The notes beneath the pieces are model-generated. The model saw only the letters and a program-made list of their open reading frames with translations. It made no database searches and had not been told where the DNA came from. From Adineta steineri (taxonomy: Eukaryota > Rotifera > Eurotatoria > Adinetida > Adinetidae), in NCBI GenBank assembly GCA_905250115.1, contig CAJNOI010000002.1, positions 975,849 through 1,039,848 on the forward strand: a stretch of 64,000 nucleotides of DNA, written 5' to 3'. Positions 62,372-64,000 of the stretch are shown here, piece by piece. The translations under genes were made by a program, and so were the position numbers. Numbering within the stretch: the first letter of the stretch is position 1; the number at the start of each line of letters is the position of its first letter.

Positions 62372-64000
62372 GTAAGTATTTCATCTTTATTACATATATA
62401 TTAATATAGAAACAAAAGAAAAAATTTGTTTGATAACTATACGTTTTACATAGATACTTGATGACACTGTAGATTGTGAAGATTTGTAAAAAACAAAAAA
62501 TTGCTATTATTTATAATATGATATAGATCATTAAAGTCTGGTGCATAGTCAGAATTGTATTAGATTTAGACTGATGTATGGCATACTAAAATCAACATCG
62601 TATAGAACGAAGCTAAATTTAATACAATTCTGCGTACGCAATAGAATTTGATAATCTATAGAATATGGAATAAACAAAAAGTTTTCTTCTATAAATATAC
62701 TCTCGTTTAGTACTGAATATATTAAAATCGTCTCTTCAAGTCTTTTTTCTCTAATGAAAAAAAGAGACTATTTGAAAGTGAAACATGATATTTGTGTACT
62801 CACTAAGTAGATCAGAAGCTTTTACAAATTCGAAAATTTATAATTATATCATCGTCATTGAATGAATACATTTACTAATTGAACTTTGACAAATAGATTA
62901 GCCTGCTACTATGTATTTTTATAGTATGTTATTTAGATTTTTAGTTTCGAGTAGATGACGCAGAATATATTTCTAAATAAAAATTCTAATCTTGAATTTT
63001 TATACAATACATATAATATATGACGCCCTCTATTGAAATTCGATATATTTAAGAATAGTAGTACATCTATTTACTAATATTCGTCTGAAACAGAACATTC
63101 ATGTCTATTTCAATTATAATAAACATTAATAAGAATGTCATTTGAATTAATTGAGTAAAGATTTCTTTCGTTATTAATTAATATAATAAACTGTTAAACG
63201 AAAAGATTTGAAGGTTATTTTTATGAAAATAGAACATAGTATAATTATAAATGCAAACAAGATCATATATATATATCCATATCCTAGATTTGTAATAGTA
63301 TAAATAAAATGAAAAAGAAAAAGATGTTCGAACAAGGCTATGCATAAAAATATTGTGATTGTTGTTTACTATTCATCTACTTCATTACTAACGACGTATA
63401 GTCGACCCTCACTTCACTCACACGCTTGTGTATGCTTCACCCGATGACTTGGAATTCGATTAGCCTTCAAACAACGTATGTGAATGCTCTATAACCCTTC
63501 TATTTCAGCTTTCTATCTCTATTGAAAAGAATGAAACGATAAATTTCTATGTTTTATTTTCATGCTCAATAAAATAATCATCAATAAATAATAATTGAAA
63601 AAAAACAATACATTCTATAAGTAAATTAATAGTTTTTTTTATTTACATAAAATGAACATTCATGAGATATGGAATTATTTAGATTAGCATTGACTATTAT
63701 TATACCATCATCATCATCATCATAACAATAGTTATCGTTTCATAAAGAATCAGAAGAGACACAACCTGCTGAGTCATGTTTGTCTATATACTCTGTGATG
63801 TTATTAACACATCTTATTGTTGAGTGAATGTTGAAGGATGGATGATATAGGAGAGAAAAAGAAAGAGTCAACCGTGGGTAGATCATCAAAAACATAATAA
63901 TCACTAGGTTAGGGATATATATATCTATATATATATTCATGCGCTCTACTGATGCTTGTTTATCTATCATATAAAAGAACAAAAAGCGACACAAAGAGTC
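62372..64000 (+). other. Probable intron of the ankyrin gene to the window edge
   Basis: Follows a canonical donor. No further exon resembling the ankyrin protein was seen. Contains the inverted repeat at 62541-62642 and a CAT-repeat run near 63710-63723. Confidence 0.45.
62541..62642. repeat. ~100-bp inverted repeat with ~28-nt arms
   Basis: The left arm (62541-62570) and the reverse complement of the right arm (62611-62642) share CAGAATTGTATTA and ATTTAG with a few mismatches, and TGCATA/TGCGTA further out. The loop is about 40 nt. It looks like a small foldback or MITE; no target duplication is evident. Confidence 0.55.

Noticed and set aside
1-64000. tRNA, rRNA or small nuclear RNA genes
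   Set aside because: Scanning by eye for B-box-like GGTTCGAATCC and for GC-rich cloverleaf stems found nothing convincing. A covariance-model search would be decisive.

Overview
The window looks like nuclear DNA of an AT-rich invertebrate animal. Every conserved gene is a metazoan or eukaryotic family member. Most genes are split by GT-AG introns, many only 50-60 bp long and a few of 0.7-2.7 kb. Homopolymer and TA-rich stretches separate the genes. The combination (tiny introns, Ser/Thr/Asn/Gln-rich proteins, an intronless rhodopsin-like receptor, a bacterial/fungal-type DUF2945 gene without introns) fits a bdelloid rotifer best. That assignment is inference and was not tested by a search.

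Layout, left to right: 3' part of DNA topoisomerase I (+, runs in from the left); a small two-exon gene of unknown function (+); 3.6 kb without genes holding a 92-bp hAT-type MITE and a ~460-bp inverted-repeat element; a p38-type MAP kinase (-, 13 coding exons); ~6 kb mostly empty with one small membrane-protein ORF (+); TRABID/ZRANB1 deubiquitinase (-); ribosomal stalk protein P2 (-); PP2A B55 regulatory subunit (+); a 10-N assembly gap and a long palindrome; FAD synthase (+); COX10 heme A farnesyltransferase (-); a DUF2945/HVA1 small protein (-); an orphan GPCR (+); a 1,171-aa polyglutamine protein (-); a TLC-domain membrane protein (-); an SLK/STK10 kinase (-, 11 exons, plus a possible extra 3' exon); a 7-kb gene desert; and the 5' part of an ankyrin-repeat protein (+) that runs off the right edge.

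I rebuilt the spliced models by hand. The summed exon lengths are divisible by three for all multi-exon genes whose ends lie in the window: p38 383 aa, TRABID 752 aa, P2 117 aa, B55 455 aa, COX10 444 aa, polyQ protein 1,171 aa, TLC protein 264 aa, SLK 1,285 aa. This supports the splice sites independently of homology. The family calls rest on remembered family motifs, not on database searches.

There is no operon or obvious functional cluster. The genes are ordinary housekeeping and signalling genes. I did not find a new multi-gene system. The more unusual items are a p38 kinase with a Leu at the inferred gatekeeper position and a 16-nt micro-exon, the probable horizontally acquired DUF2945 gene, a TRABID whose third zinc finger has lost the aromatic ubiquitin-contact residue, several non-autonomous inverted-repeat elements (one with a perfect 8-bp target-site duplication), an orphan coding-like exon beyond the SLK stop, and several proteins I could not assign.
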